DNA of 64,000 nt, from the NCBI GenBank assembly GCA_001709035.1, contig LVKA01000021.1:62001-126000 (forward strand). The letters run 5' to 3'. The DNA comes from Candidatus Thiodiazotropha endoloripes. GTDB lineage: Bacteria > Pseudomonadota > Gammaproteobacteria > Chromatiales > Chromatiaceae. The notes beneath the pieces were generated by a model. That model had not been told where the DNA came from, made no database searches, and saw only the letters and a list, made by a program, of their open reading frames with translations. Positions 18,178 through 26,385 of this stretch are shown here, in pieces. Within the stretch, counting starts at the first letter, position 1, and each line of letters opens with the position of its first letter. The translations under genes and the position numbers were made by a program.

Positions 18178-18699
18178 ATGTCTGTAACATCCAATATCGA
18201 ACAGCTAACCTTGTTGGAACACAATCGTTTCGAAGGCATGTCCACATTAGACCTGAACATGGTGGAACAAGATACCTTGATAAGTCTTGCGTTGTCTGTG
18301 TTGGCTAATCGCTATCAGAAGGGTCAACCACTCACCTCACCGGCTATGATGCGAGAGTACTTTCAGGTGCGCTATGGAGAACTGGAGCATGAAGTGTTCT
18401 CAATGGTCATGTTGGATAATCGGCACCGTCTGATCGATGTAGAGGAGATGTTTCGCGGCACCATTGATGGTGCGAGCGTCTACCCACGAGAAGTCGTGAA
18501 GGCTGCATTGAAGTGGAATGCGGCGGCTGTCGCATTTATCCACAACCACCCATCAGGGATTACCCAGCCGTCAGATGCGGACAAGCGTATCACCGAGAGA
18601 TTGAAGGATGCCTTGGCGCTGATCGATGTGCGAGTGCTTGATCATTTGATCGTTACACATGAGTCCACGGTTTCGTTCGCGGAACGGGGACTCCTATAA
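18178..18699 (+). CDS. RadC-like JAB-domain protein (ICE-borne)
   Basis: 173 aa with the RadC/JAB metalloprotease-like domain: the metal-binding motif reads FIHNHPSGITQPSDAD (HxHPSGxxxxSxxD), preceded by PREVVKAALKWNAAAVAF and followed by LDHLIV. This is the shortened, mobile-element form without the N-terminal helix-hairpin-helix region of chromosomal RadC. Despite the name, a DNA-repair role is unproven. CCAGGAG precedes the ATG. Such genes are common accessory genes in ICEs and islands. Confidence 0.88.
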   Translation: MSVTSNIEQLTLLEHNRFEGMSTLDLNMVEQDTLISLALSVLANRYQKGQPLTSPAMMREYFQVRYGELEHEVFSMVMLDNRHRLIDVEEMFRGTIDGASVYPREVVKAALKWNAAAVAFIHNHPSGITQPSDADKRITERLKDALALIDVRVLDHLIVTHESTVSFAERGLL

Positions 18700-18713
18700 C
18701 CACTATTCATTAA

Positions 18714-18739
18714 CCCGTCAGGGGAAATCCCCTGATGGG
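18714..18739 (+). repeat. Stem-loop before the truncated methyltransferase
   Basis: CCCGTCAGGGG pairs with CCCCTGATGGG around an AAAT loop (one G-T pair). It stands between the radC-like stop and the next ATG, which carries GGAGAAATCT as ribosome site. Same arrangement as the stem-loop at 18118-18148. Confidence 0.55.
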
Positions 18740-18772
18740 ATTTCTCCTGGCATAACATAATTGGAGAAATCT

Positions 18773-18991
18773 ATGGCCTTGATGTTTCAAAGAATCGCGC
18801 ATAACTACGTGAAAAAAGAGTTCCTGATGCGCTGCGCTCACCTGCTGCATCTGTTCCAGACCCTGCTGATAAAAGTTCAACCTCTGATCGGAATTGCCTG
18901 GACCACTGCTGAACATCTGCTGACGGTGCGACTGCATCAGGCCAGCGCGCCCCTTTACCGCATCGGCAAAAGCCTTCACCACACCAGGTAG
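18773..18991 (+). pseudogene. DUF6094-like ICE methyltransferase cut after 15 codons
   Basis: The start MALMFQRIAHNYVKK with an excellent GGAG ribosome site is the recognisable N-terminus of the SAM-dependent methyltransferase (DUF6094-type) found beside radC in many ICEs. Homologues continue with a GYFPTD-like stretch and an NPPY motif. Here the sequence changes abruptly after codon 15 (about 18818), and the rest of the frame is merely antisense to a minus-strand gene. The point marks a recombination or deletion junction between the ICE and the copper island. Confidence 0.6.
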
Positions 18992-19127
18992 TTCAGCGAG
19001 TGCGCATTCGACAGCCAATGCGTTGGCAGGATGTCCCATGGAGTGCAGTTTGATCCTGCGCCTGACCTCCCACGGACCTGATGGCTTCAACGATGTTTGC
19101 CTGTTCATCAGTCTATCCGTTCTCTGT

Positions 19128-19352
19128 TCAACCGGTTAAGTCCTTCCGCTTCTGTTCGAATTCCTCCCGATCAATCTCTCCATTGGCATAACGCTCCTTC
19201 AGTATGTCTAACGCAGACTTATGCCTTTCTGAGGGCGTGCTCTTGCCGCCCACTGTCGCTTTCACTGCCCAGACAATCAGAATGATCAAACCTATCCAGA
19301 ACAGCCACATGAAGCCTCCACCAAAACCGATTCCAAGTCCGTCATGCATCAT
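19128..19352 (-). CDS. Small SHOCT-domain membrane protein
   Basis: 74 aa: a glycine-rich N-terminus, one transmembrane helix (GFMWLFWIGLIILIVWAV), then a C-terminal SHOCT motif (SALDILKERYANGEIDREEF). SHOCT segments mediate oligomerisation, and such small proteins often accompany copper-efflux genes. It lies 11 bases after the end of the broken P-type ATPase gene and is probably co-transcribed with it. Confidence 0.8.
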   Translation of the reverse strand: MMHDGLGIGFGGGFMWLFWIGLIILIVWAVKATVGGKSTPSERHKSALDILKERYANGEIDREEFEQKRKDLTG

Positions 19353-19363
19353 GATATTACCCT

Positions 19364-20438
19364 CTATAGTCGTGCGTCTCTGAGCCTGAGCGCATTGCCG
19401 ATGACCGACACTGAACTAAAACTCATGGCTGCTGCCGCAATGATGGGTGACAGTAACAAGCCAAAAGCCGGGTACAACAAGCCTGCCGCTATCGGAATAC
19501 CCAGTGAATTGTAGATAAAGGCAAAGAACAGATTCTGATGATATGTCCTCCTCAGTACCGTCTTCTCGCACGTTACGTGCGGTCTTCGGCGCCAAACCCA
19601 GGAGTAGTTTGATAGCTGTATTGGTGCGACTGGGGGCTTGCAGTTCAATCACCTGGCCCAGCAGCACCAGCGCTGTGATCACGGCGGCAGCTTCGAAGTA
19701 GCCCGGAACCGTACCGCTTTCGTGGCGCATATTGAGCGGAAAGATGTTGGGAAACAGAAGGGCAATCACACTGTAGCTCCAGGCCGTTGCCACACCGAGT
19801 CCGATCAAAGTGAACATGTTCAGATTCCTGTTTACAACTGACTGCCAGCCGCGCACGAAAAACGGCCAACCACCCCATAAGACAACTGGCGTAGAGAGAG
19901 AGAACTCAATCCACTGAACCCGCGTCATGGAGAGACCGTCCGGTAGCCAATGGGGAGTGAGGTCCACCACCATGGCCAGAAGGAAAACCGGCAGAGCCAG
20001 TAGTGCGCTGATCCGGAAGCGCCGGCTCATGTCGATCAGCTCTTCGTTTTTTTCCTCCACAGTAACGGTGCGGGATTCCAGCGCCATACCACATTTGGGG
20101 CAGCTGCCAGGATGGTCCTGAATGATCCCTGGGTGCATCGGACAGGTATAGTCAGAGCCGCCGATCGCTGAACCGCCAGGGTCCCGATCTTTTTTCTCGT
20201 GGAGGTGGGTATGGTCATGGCCGTGGGGTTCATGGCATTGATGGTCCGCCCCCTTATCATCACCGTGCAGATAAATTAAGGGATCATCAGAGAATCTGGT
20301 CCTGCAAACCTCGCTGCAGAAGTGATATTCAATCCCCTCGTAGCTGAAACGGTATCGACTCGGTTGCGAAACCGTCATACCGCAAACGGGATCTTTTTCG
20401 ATCCGTTTAGACTGTTGCTTGACGACGGGATAGCCCAT
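19364..20438 (-). pseudogene. copA: CopA-type copper P-type ATPase with internal deletion of its catalytic core
   Basis: Starts at ATG 20438 behind GAGGAGG. The N-terminus has a YHS-like metal site (DPVCGMTVSQPSRY, HFCSEVCRTRF), a His-rich linker, a YTCPMHP..CPKCGMAL motif and the first transmembrane helices up to [20 protein letters not shown]. At about 19545 the sequence jumps, in another frame, to the final helices ([18 protein letters not shown] ... [17 protein letters not shown]). Missing are the CPC metal-transport motif, the DKTGT phosphorylation site and the nucleotide-binding domain, about 400 residues. It cannot work as a pump. Confidence 0.85.
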
Positions 20439-20555
20439 TGTCGCCTCCTCATTCTGCACACTCGCAGTACTTATGGTTGACGGCCACGACAGCTAATGCT
20501 CCGTGTTCTCCTCGAATATCTCGATGGGCCTGACAGAGCAATAGAGAGAACCGAT

Positions 20556-20984
20556 TTACCTAACCCTCACAGTGATCTTCTCCGACATCAGCACCGGATC
20601 TTGCGGTTCGTGGTCCTCGTCTCCCAACAGCAGTTGCAAGGTGTGGGTGCCGGGTGGCAGGTCCACTACCGCTTCCGTCTCTCCGTTGTCGAGATGTAGA
20701 TGGCGCTCATCCCGGGGAATGGGACTGTCCAGATCGGGCAGTTGATCCACATTGATCAACAGGTGGTGGTGACCCGCCTGATGGCGAATCTTTCCCTTGG
20801 TGCCTGCCGGTGTGATACCGAAGCCCTCGATGCCGAACTTGACCTTGAATGGACTGTCGACCACCGCACCGTCCTCAATGCCGATGAAATAGACCCGGGC
20901 GCCAGGCGGCGGCGTGTGGGCCGTAACAGTGAGTGACACCAACAGCAATATCAGGCCGATGAATGGATGTAAATTACTTTTCAT
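20556..20984 (-). CDS. DUF4399-domain periplasmic protein
   Basis: 142 aa with a signal peptide (LILLLVSLTVTAH). The mature protein is a beta-sandwich-like DUF4399 domain: YFIGIEDGAVVDSPFKVKFG, HHHLLINVDQLPDL, PPGTHTLQLLLGDEDH. The HHH cluster could bind metal. Function is unknown, though it recurs beside copper-resistance genes. It precedes the P-type ATPase remnant, with a gap of about 120 bases. Confidence 0.75.
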   Translation of the reverse strand: MKSNLHPFIGLILLLVSLTVTAHTPPPGARVYFIGIEDGAVVDSPFKVKFGIEGFGITPAGTKGKIRHQAGHHHLLINVDQLPDLDSPIPRDERHLHLDNGETEAVVDLPPGTHTLQLLLGDEDHEPQDPVLMSEKITVRVR

Positions 20985-20992
20985 AACATTTC

Positions 20993-21490
20993 CTACTGAT
21001 TGTGTCGGGCATATACACTTGTCTTTCCATCCGGCTGAAACGTTAGTACCTCATAGGGATCTTTTCTCGGACCTTCCATGCCTGGAGAACCCATAGGCAT
21101 GCCGGGGGCAGACAGACCCTTGACCGGTGGCTTCTCCCGTAACAGACGGACGATATCGGCGGCGGGCACATGGCCTTCAATCACATACTCACCCACTTGT
21201 GCGGTGTGACAGGACTGTAGCTGCCGGGGAACACCCATTTTGCTTTTGATCGGGTCCATATTGCGCCTGTCGTGTACGGTCACCTCAAAACCATTCTTCC
21301 GCAGGTGGCTGACCCACGCTTTACAGCATCCGCAGGTCGGGCTTTTGTAGACAACCACGTCCTCGGCCCTGACAGGTCGCTGATCAAATATCAGCCCCCC
21401 GATAAGTAGCATCACTCCCATAAGGAGTGAACCTGCCAGGGTTGTGCGTGTGACGATTTGCTTTGATATCTCTGCTTGTTTCTTTGCCAT
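20993..21490 (-). CDS. DUF411 metal-binding periplasmic protein
   Basis: 165 aa, one N-terminal membrane segment or signal (LAGSLLMGVMLLIGGLIF), then the DUF411 thioredoxin-like domain with the cysteine motif SPTCGCCKAWVSHL, SCHTAQVGEYVIEGHVP and a Met/Gly-rich LSAPGMPMGSPGMEG. The family is linked to copper homeostasis; the CGCC and Met-rich parts suggest Cu(I) binding. It lies 8 bases upstream of the DUF4399 gene in the same direction. Confidence 0.85.
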   Translation of the reverse strand: MAKKQAEISKQIVTRTTLAGSLLMGVMLLIGGLIFDQRPVRAEDVVVYKSPTCGCCKAWVSHLRKNGFEVTVHDRRNMDPIKSKMGVPRQLQSCHTAQVGEYVIEGHVPAADIVRLLREKPPVKGLSAPGMPMGSPGMEGPRKDPYEVLTFQPDGKTSVYARHNQ

Positions 21491-21514
21491 GGGGTACTCC
21501 CTAGAAATAAAGTT

Positions 21515-22045
21515 TTAACCCTTTTTTATGGGCTGTAGTCGTGTGTTGGCTTGAGTATCGCGTTCATGCCAGATGCGGTAGATCTCATCCGACCAGTGGG
21601 TTTGGATCCACGCCAGAATGGTATCGATCTGTTCTGCCGAAAGCTTGTCGGAAAAACCCGGCATGCTTCCTCCTAATGGCACACCGCCGAGTCTTACAGT
21701 ACGGCGCAGAACGGACAGGGGGTGATGCCAGGTGTGAGCCGTGCCATTGAGTGGTGGCGGGGGCAGTTTTCCATTCGCGTCCAAGGTGCGCCACTCGGTC
21801 GTACCTGAGGCGTCCGGTTTATGGCATTCGGCACAATGCATTTGGTACAGCTCCTGACCCCGTGTAACTTGCGTCTGGGTATACCAACGTTCTGACTGAA
21901 TAATTGGCAAGTTTGGTGCCGGATCACTGCTACTTACAACGGTTGCGTTTTTCTGATCACTACAACCCGCCAACCCGATCGTCAGCAGTAAAAATACAAA
22001 TAATCGTCTTATCTTCATTGTGTTAATACTCACTTTCACCATCAT
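21515..22045 (-). CDS. c-type cytochrome lipoprotein in copper operon
   Basis: About 176 aa; the start at 22045 (or 22042) follows AAGGAG. A lipobox (TIGLAGCSD) predicts membrane anchoring. A single haem-binding CAECH in YQMHCAECHKPDASG identifies a class I cytochrome c, with a likely distal methionine in GGSMPGFSDKL. It lies between DUF411 and copB. It may supply or accept electrons in periplasmic Cu(I) oxidation by the multicopper oxidase; that role is inference from position. Confidence 0.85.
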   Translation of the reverse strand: MMVKVSINTMKIRRLFVFLLLTIGLAGCSDQKNATVVSSSDPAPNLPIIQSERWYTQTQVTRGQELYQMHCAECHKPDASGTTEWRTLDANGKLPPPPLNGTAHTWHHPLSVLRRTVRLGGVPLGGSMPGFSDKLSAEQIDTILAWIQTHWSDEIYRIWHERDTQANTRLQPIKKG

Positions 22046-22089
22046 ACGACTCCTTTCCTGGATTCATGAGATGGACATGGTTGATATGG

Positions 22090-22788
22090 TCAGAACCAGG
22101 CACGGAAACCAAACACAACCTGGGTATCGCTGGTATCCTCTCCCTCGGCTTCGGTGAAGTCGGCGGTATCGCCAAACTGCTTGCTCCAGTTGAGGCCGAT
22201 ATAGGGTGCAAACTCGCGCCGGATTTCGTACCGCAACCTCAGTCCCAGCGACATGTCGGAGAGTCCAGAGCCAATGCCCCGCTCTTCGTCATCTTTGCTG
22301 TAAAGATTCACCGAAAACTCCGGTGCCAATACCCACTTCTGAGTGAGCATGTACTCGTATTCAGCATCCAGCCGTGCATTGATTCGTCCCGATTCACCAA
22401 TAAAGAGAGCGGCGTCCACCTCGAAAAGATAGGGTGCCAATCCTTTGAAGGCGAGTGCCAGATAGTCCCGATCTGGCTTCGGCTTGATATCGTGGCGCCA
22501 GCCGGCCTGGAAGTCCCAGAATGGTGCGATCGCGCGGCTGTAGAGGAGCTGTATTTCCGCCTCCTCGGTCTCGCCATCTACTCGCTCCACATCGGTCTTG
22601 AACCAGAATTTGTGCAGGTCGTAACCGACCCAGGCGTCCGCCTCCAGCACCAAAGGATTGGGGCCGTTGGTAATACGGGTCTCCAACTGATCGATCATCA
22701 CTTTGTAGACCAGCGGATCGTCCTTACCACCTGCAATGAGCGGTAGCGACAGAGCCATCGTCAACAGAAATAGCGTTGTTCTTTTCAT
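22090..22788 (-). CDS. copB: Outer-membrane copper resistance protein B
   Basis: 232 aa with a signal peptide and a beta-barrel of alternating strands ending in aromatic FGFRAWF. Family segments are clear: DAWVGYDLHKFWFKTDVER, ELQLLYSRAIAPFWD-like strands, FEVDAALFIGESG, LAPEFSVNLYSKDDEERGIG and APYIGLNWSKQFGDTAD. The usual Met/His-rich N-terminal extension of CopB is very short here. It starts 13 bases after copA and works with it in periplasmic copper tolerance. Confidence 0.92.
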   Translation of the reverse strand: MKRTTLFLLTMALSLPLIAGGKDDPLVYKVMIDQLETRITNGPNPLVLEADAWVGYDLHKFWFKTDVERVDGETEEAEIQLLYSRAIAPFWDFQAGWRHDIKPKPDRDYLALAFKGLAPYLFEVDAALFIGESGRINARLDAEYEYMLTQKWVLAPEFSVNLYSKDDEERGIGSGLSDMSLGLRLRYEIRREFAPYIGLNWSKQFGDTADFTEAEGEDTSDTQVVFGFRAWF

Positions 22789-22801
22789 TCTCTCTACCTC
22801 C

Positions 22802-24697
22802 TCAACTGACGATCACGGTGCGGAACATGCCGAGCATGTGGTAGAGCAGATGGCAGTGGTAGGCCCACCCTCCTTCCGCATCCACAGTCACCCGGTAACT
22901 GATACGAGATCCCGGCTGCACGACTACCGTGTGCTTACGTGGTAGGAAATTGTTGTCCCCCGTCTCCAGGTCGCTCCACATGCCGTGCAGGTGCATCGGA
23001 TGGTTCATCATGGTGTCGTTGACGAAAGTGATACGCAGCCGTTCGCCCAGTTTCCAGCGCAAGGGCTCGGCGTCGGCATGCTTGATCCCGTCGATTGACC
23101 ACATGTAGCGTCCCATGTTGCCGGTGAGATGGAGTTCGATATCCCGGTCGGGTTCACGCAGATCGGGGGAGACCTGCAGGTTGCGCAGATCGGCATAGGT
23201 CAATACACGGCGGCCGTTGTTGCGCAGACCGACACCGGGATCGTCCAGTCGGTATTGTGCGGCGTCGGCGCGCATATCGACGTGGGGGCCGTATTCGGTC
23301 TTCGCATGGGTGACGGGGCCGGCAGTGAAGTCGGAGGGATTGGGCTTAAGCATACTTCGATCCACTCCACCATTCATCGTCATCTGATGTTGACTGTAAT
23401 CCATACCTGCCATCGCGGCACCTTCACTCATTTGATGTTGGCTATGATCCATACCCGACATCATCTGCCCATCGGGCATCTGGTCCTGGGTGTGATTCAT
23501 CTTGCTCATGTCATGTCCCACGTGTCCCATGCCATGCATACCCATGCCCATGTCGTTGTGGCCAAGATCAGGGACCGGATCCATCTCGGGAATCTCCGCT
23601 GTCATTACCAGGTCGGGTGTCAGCGTGCCCCGGGCGAAGCCGGTACGGGCAATATCCTGGGCGAAAATCGTGTAGGCCATATCGTGCATAGGTTCGACGA
23701 TGACATCGTAGGTCTCTGCAACGCCGAGACGGAACTCGTCTACCGTAACCGGCTCCAGGTTCTGCCCATCGGCGGCCACTACCGTCATCTTCAGACCCGG
23801 TATCCGAACATCGAAAAAGGTCATGGCCGATCCGTTGATGAAGCGCAGACGCACTTTTTCACCCTTCCTGAACAGGCCGCTCCAGCCGTCCGCTGGTGTG
23901 CGGCCGTTGGTGAGGAAGGTATAGGTGTATCCGGTGACATCGGAGAGATCGCGCTGGCTCATACGCATCTGATTCCACATCTTACGGTCATTCCAGGTGG
24001 CTTCCAGCCCCTTGGTTTCAATATCCCGCATCAGATCGGCATGGGTGCGCTCATTAAAGTTGTAGTAGTGGCTCAGTTTCTTCAGCTTGCGGTAAACGTC
24101 GTTGGGATCCTCGTCGGTCCAGTCGGAGAACATCACCACGTAATCCCGATCGTATTCGACAGGGTCCAGCTCACGGGGATCGATAACGATGGGGCCGTAG
24201 AGGCCGGTCTGTTCCTGAAAACCCGAGTGGCTGTGATACCAGTAGGTGCCGCTCTGCGTCACTGGGAAACGGTAGGTGAAGGTCTCTCCGGGGCGGATAC
24301 CCTGGAAGTCATCGGCGATACCTGGCACACCGTCCATGGCGCTCGGCAGGATGATGCCGTGCCAGTGGATGGAGCTGGTTTGCGGCAACAGATTGGTCAC
24401 CCGCAAGGTCACCGTATCACCGACACGCCATCGCAGGAGTGGCGCCGGTAGAGAATCGTTCACAGTGGTGGCTACACGGGGTACCCCGGTGAAGTTGACT
24501 GCCTGTTCTGCCAGGGTTAAGTCGAATTTGGTACCACGTAGCGTTTGTGGTCTCGCTTGTTTCATGGTGACAGCGAACACAGATCCACCGAAGCCAAGCC
24601 CAGTGAAGGCGCCGCCCAAGGCCAGGCCTTTGACAAAGCGGCGGCGTGACAAATTAAAACCACCATCGTTATGTATGAAATTATGATTCTCACTCAT
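22802..24697 (-). CDS. copA: Periplasmic multicopper oxidase, copper resistance protein A
   Basis: 631 aa from ATG 24697. A Tat signal (LSRRRFVKG) exports the folded enzyme. All multicopper-oxidase ligands are visible: HWHG, WYHSHSG, HPMHLHG and the C-terminal HCHLLYHMLGMF. Between cupredoxin domains lies a long Met/His-rich insert (roughly residues 380-460) with repeated MDHSQHQM-like units that would bind Cu(I). The enzyme is thought to oxidise Cu(I) to Cu(II) in the periplasm. The gene heads a copA-copB-cytochrome-DUF411-DUF4399 cluster. The symbol is shared with the unrelated P-type ATPase. Confidence 0.95.
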   Translation of the reverse strand: MSENHNFIHNDGGFNLSRRRFVKGLALGGAFTGLGFGGSVFAVTMKQARPQTLRGTKFDLTLAEQAVNFTGVPRVATTVNDSLPAPLLRWRVGDTVTLRVTNLLPQTSSIHWHGIILPSAMDGVPGIADDFQGIRPGETFTYRFPVTQSGTYWYHSHSGFQEQTGLYGPIVIDPRELDPVEYDRDYVVMFSDWTDEDPNDVYRKLKKLSHYYNFNERTHADLMRDIETKGLEATWNDRKMWNQMRMSQRDLSDVTGYTYTFLTNGRTPADGWSGLFRKGEKVRLRFINGSAMTFFDVRIPGLKMTVVAADGQNLEPVTVDEFRLGVAETYDVIVEPMHDMAYTIFAQDIARTGFARGTLTPDLVMTAEIPEMDPVPDLGHNDMGMGMHGMGHVGHDMSKMNHTQDQMPDGQMMSGMDHSQHQMSEGAAMAGMDYSQHQMTMNGGVDRSMLKPNPSDFTAGPVTHAKTEYGPHVDMRADAAQYRLDDPGVGLRNNGRRVLTYADLRNLQVSPDLREPDRDIELHLTGNMGRYMWSIDGIKHADAEPLRWKLGERLRITFVNDTMMNHPMHLHGMWSDLETGDNNFLPRKHTVVVQPGSRISYRVTVDAEGGWAYHCHLLYHMLGMFRTVIVS

Positions 24698-24819
24698 CGT
24701 ATTTTTCTTCCTCTGCACATCAGACCACCGACAAACGTCGCTGGTAATAATCAACAGACTTACCTGTTGAAAAATATTGAGGTGCGATCACTGGACTCAG
24801 TGATCACAGACAGAAGAGA

Positions 24820-25197
24820 TCAAGCTCTGGGAGGACGAAAGTGTGATGAGGGCGGTTGGTGCATTAAGCCGGTGTTTGACTGAGTAACTATAGAGACGGA
24901 AATTTGGAGTGTAGGAATTAAAATTTCAGGCAACAATGCCAGAATGCAGGAGATGCAATGACCTGAAGAACAGCTGTTTCCACCACAAAGAATAGTGGTA
25001 TTGCATTTGTCACAATCCATCATTGCTGCATGATCTTTCATCAATACCATGATATTCGAATGGTTAGTATCCATCAGATGCTGATGCACATCGCCATCCT
25101 GCTGATAGTCGACACCGGCCACAGCACCCTGCATTGGGATCAATCCCAACAGTACAGAGAGCAGAACCGCGAGCAGTTTTTCAGGAAGTCGATACAT
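24820..25197 (-). CDS. Small exported Cys/His-rich protein upstream of the copA operon
   Basis: About 125 aa with a signal peptide (LLAVLLSVLLGLIPMQG). The mature part has HQHLMDTNHSN, a Cys cluster (MDCDKCNTTILCGGNSCSSG) and a second hydrophobic segment. Similar small proteins (DUF2946-like) accompany copper loci and may bind metal. No firm family call. A 122-base gap separates it from the oxidase gene. Confidence 0.55.
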   Translation of the reverse strand: MYRLPEKLLAVLLSVLLGLIPMQGAVAGVDYQQDGDVHQHLMDTNHSNIMVLMKDHAAMMDCDKCNTTILCGGNSCSSGHCISCILALLPEILIPTLQISVSIVTQSNTGLMHQPPSSHFRPPRA

Positions 25198-25333
25198 AGT
25201 CAGAAATATTGCTGAGATCAATTCTTAATTCAATATGTTGCTATAGGCACCTCATTACCATAAAAAGTTCCTTGTTTTCAGGTAACTATGACTCCGACAA
25301 TAGAACATTCCCCAAAATACAATGTGTTATATG

Positions 25334-25348
25334 CCCCTAAGGTAGGGG
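25334..25348. promoter_or_regulatory. CsoR/RcnR-like inverted repeat
   Basis: CCCCTA-AGG-TAGGGG, embedded in ATGCCCC...GGGGTAT, is a GC-rich inverted repeat like those bound by Cu(I)-responsive CsoR-type repressors. It lies 137 bases upstream of the small Cys-rich gene that heads the copper cluster. No regulator gene is encoded nearby. The rest of 25198-25903 shows no convincing gene. Confidence 0.4.
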
Positions 25349-25903
25349 TATAGGAGCAAGCATCCCAAATTAGTCAACCTAAGGTCTTCTATAAGTTAAG
25401 TGAACCAGGCGATTGTTGCACTAGTTGAATCGATCTGGCGAAAAGAACATAGACACGATGGAGCAAGGCTTCTACTACATGCCCCTCTATTCCAATTAGT
25501 TAGCAACCCAAGCTTTAAGGTGAGCCAGCTCTATGCACTTATTCCAGATAGACTGAACTCTATTTCGTCCAATTTCACCACGGTAGTCGACCAACGGTGA
25601 TAATCCAAACAGGAATGGCGCCAACGTAATAGAAAAATCCAACCATAGCCCTTTATTTGTAACACATCCCAGGTGTAGAAGTCTGAACTTGATCTGATAG
25701 ATTGAAGGTCTAATGTTGATGTCATTTGGCAGTCATAGCTTCCGTCCGGGTAAAAGCGGACATTGCGAGGTTTTAGCTTAGACGCCTGCTAAACGACCAA
25801 GGCCGAAGTTCAAGATGGGCAACATCTGCTACTGTCCCCGGCGGAAGCAGACGTTATTCTTGTAATGCATTGTTTATCCGCAGACAAATCACACTGTGTG
25901 ATT

Positions 25904-26344
25904 TTAATGTGTATGATCCGTCTCGAGAATACGCACGGCGCCGCGCTTGCGCCCAGATTCAGTTCGCACATCGATCCAGATGGCGCTCCCTTCCGGTAGT
26001 TTCGCCGGCACTTCCAGGTGACCGTGGTAATGTCCGTGTGAATCGGCTTGCAGCAGGGTTTTCACACTTCCACGGCCATTCTTCACACCCACCCAGGTGC
26101 GCAACTCGCTTGGTGCCTTGCCTTGTTCCACTTCGATACTGATCACAGCCTCTGTGCCCGGGTTAATCTCATCATACAAGGTCACTTGGTAGTGTGTACC
26201 GGCTAGCGAAGTCTGGCCCAAGTGGTACTCTTCGCCTTCGCTGGCGTGACCGGATGTGTGGTCGTGGTCAGCGTGGTCATCCTGCGCCGCCAGACTGGTG
26301 GCCGCCATCAAGGCAACTGCGATAGTAAGTAGTAGTTTTTTCAT
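25904..26344 (-). CDS. Exported His-rich protein downstream of the RND pump
   Basis: 146 aa, signal peptide (LLLTIAVALMAATSLA), a His/Asp-rich N-terminal tail (DDHADHDHTSGHASE), a beta-rich body (HYQVTLYDEINPGTEAVISI, GYYHGHLEVPAKLPEGS-like) and a C-terminal DHTH. The layout suggests a periplasmic metal buffer or metallochaperone. It lies 41 bases after the RND pump gene in the same direction. No named family identified. Confidence 0.65.
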   Translation of the reverse strand: MKKLLLTIAVALMAATSLAAQDDHADHDHTSGHASEGEEYHLGQTSLAGTHYQVTLYDEINPGTEAVISIEVEQGKAPSELRTWVGVKNGRGSVKTLLQADSHGHYHGHLEVPAKLPEGSAIWIDVRTESGRKRGAVRILETDHTH

Positions 26345-26385
26345 CTTCGATTCCTATCTGTCAATTTAAAACAAGGTACCGACGC

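Larger units (their letters stand above)
18710..19108 (-). pseudogene. Truncated unknown gene at the ICE/copper-island junction
   Basis: The minus-strand frame starts at 19108 and reads as plausible protein (RRRIKLHSMGHPANALAVEC, then a Gln-rich helical segment) until about 18818, where it runs into ICE sequence; the last 35 residues come from the radC spacer. It therefore lost its natural 3' end. The early part faintly resembles a heavy-metal-associated domain but lacks a CxxC. It follows the SHOCT gene by 19 bases. Confidence 0.45.

Noticed and set aside
23129-24451. Long open frame (440 aa) on the plus strand
   Set aside because: It is antisense to the multicopper oxidase gene; its His/Val-rich composition is that of a shadow frame.
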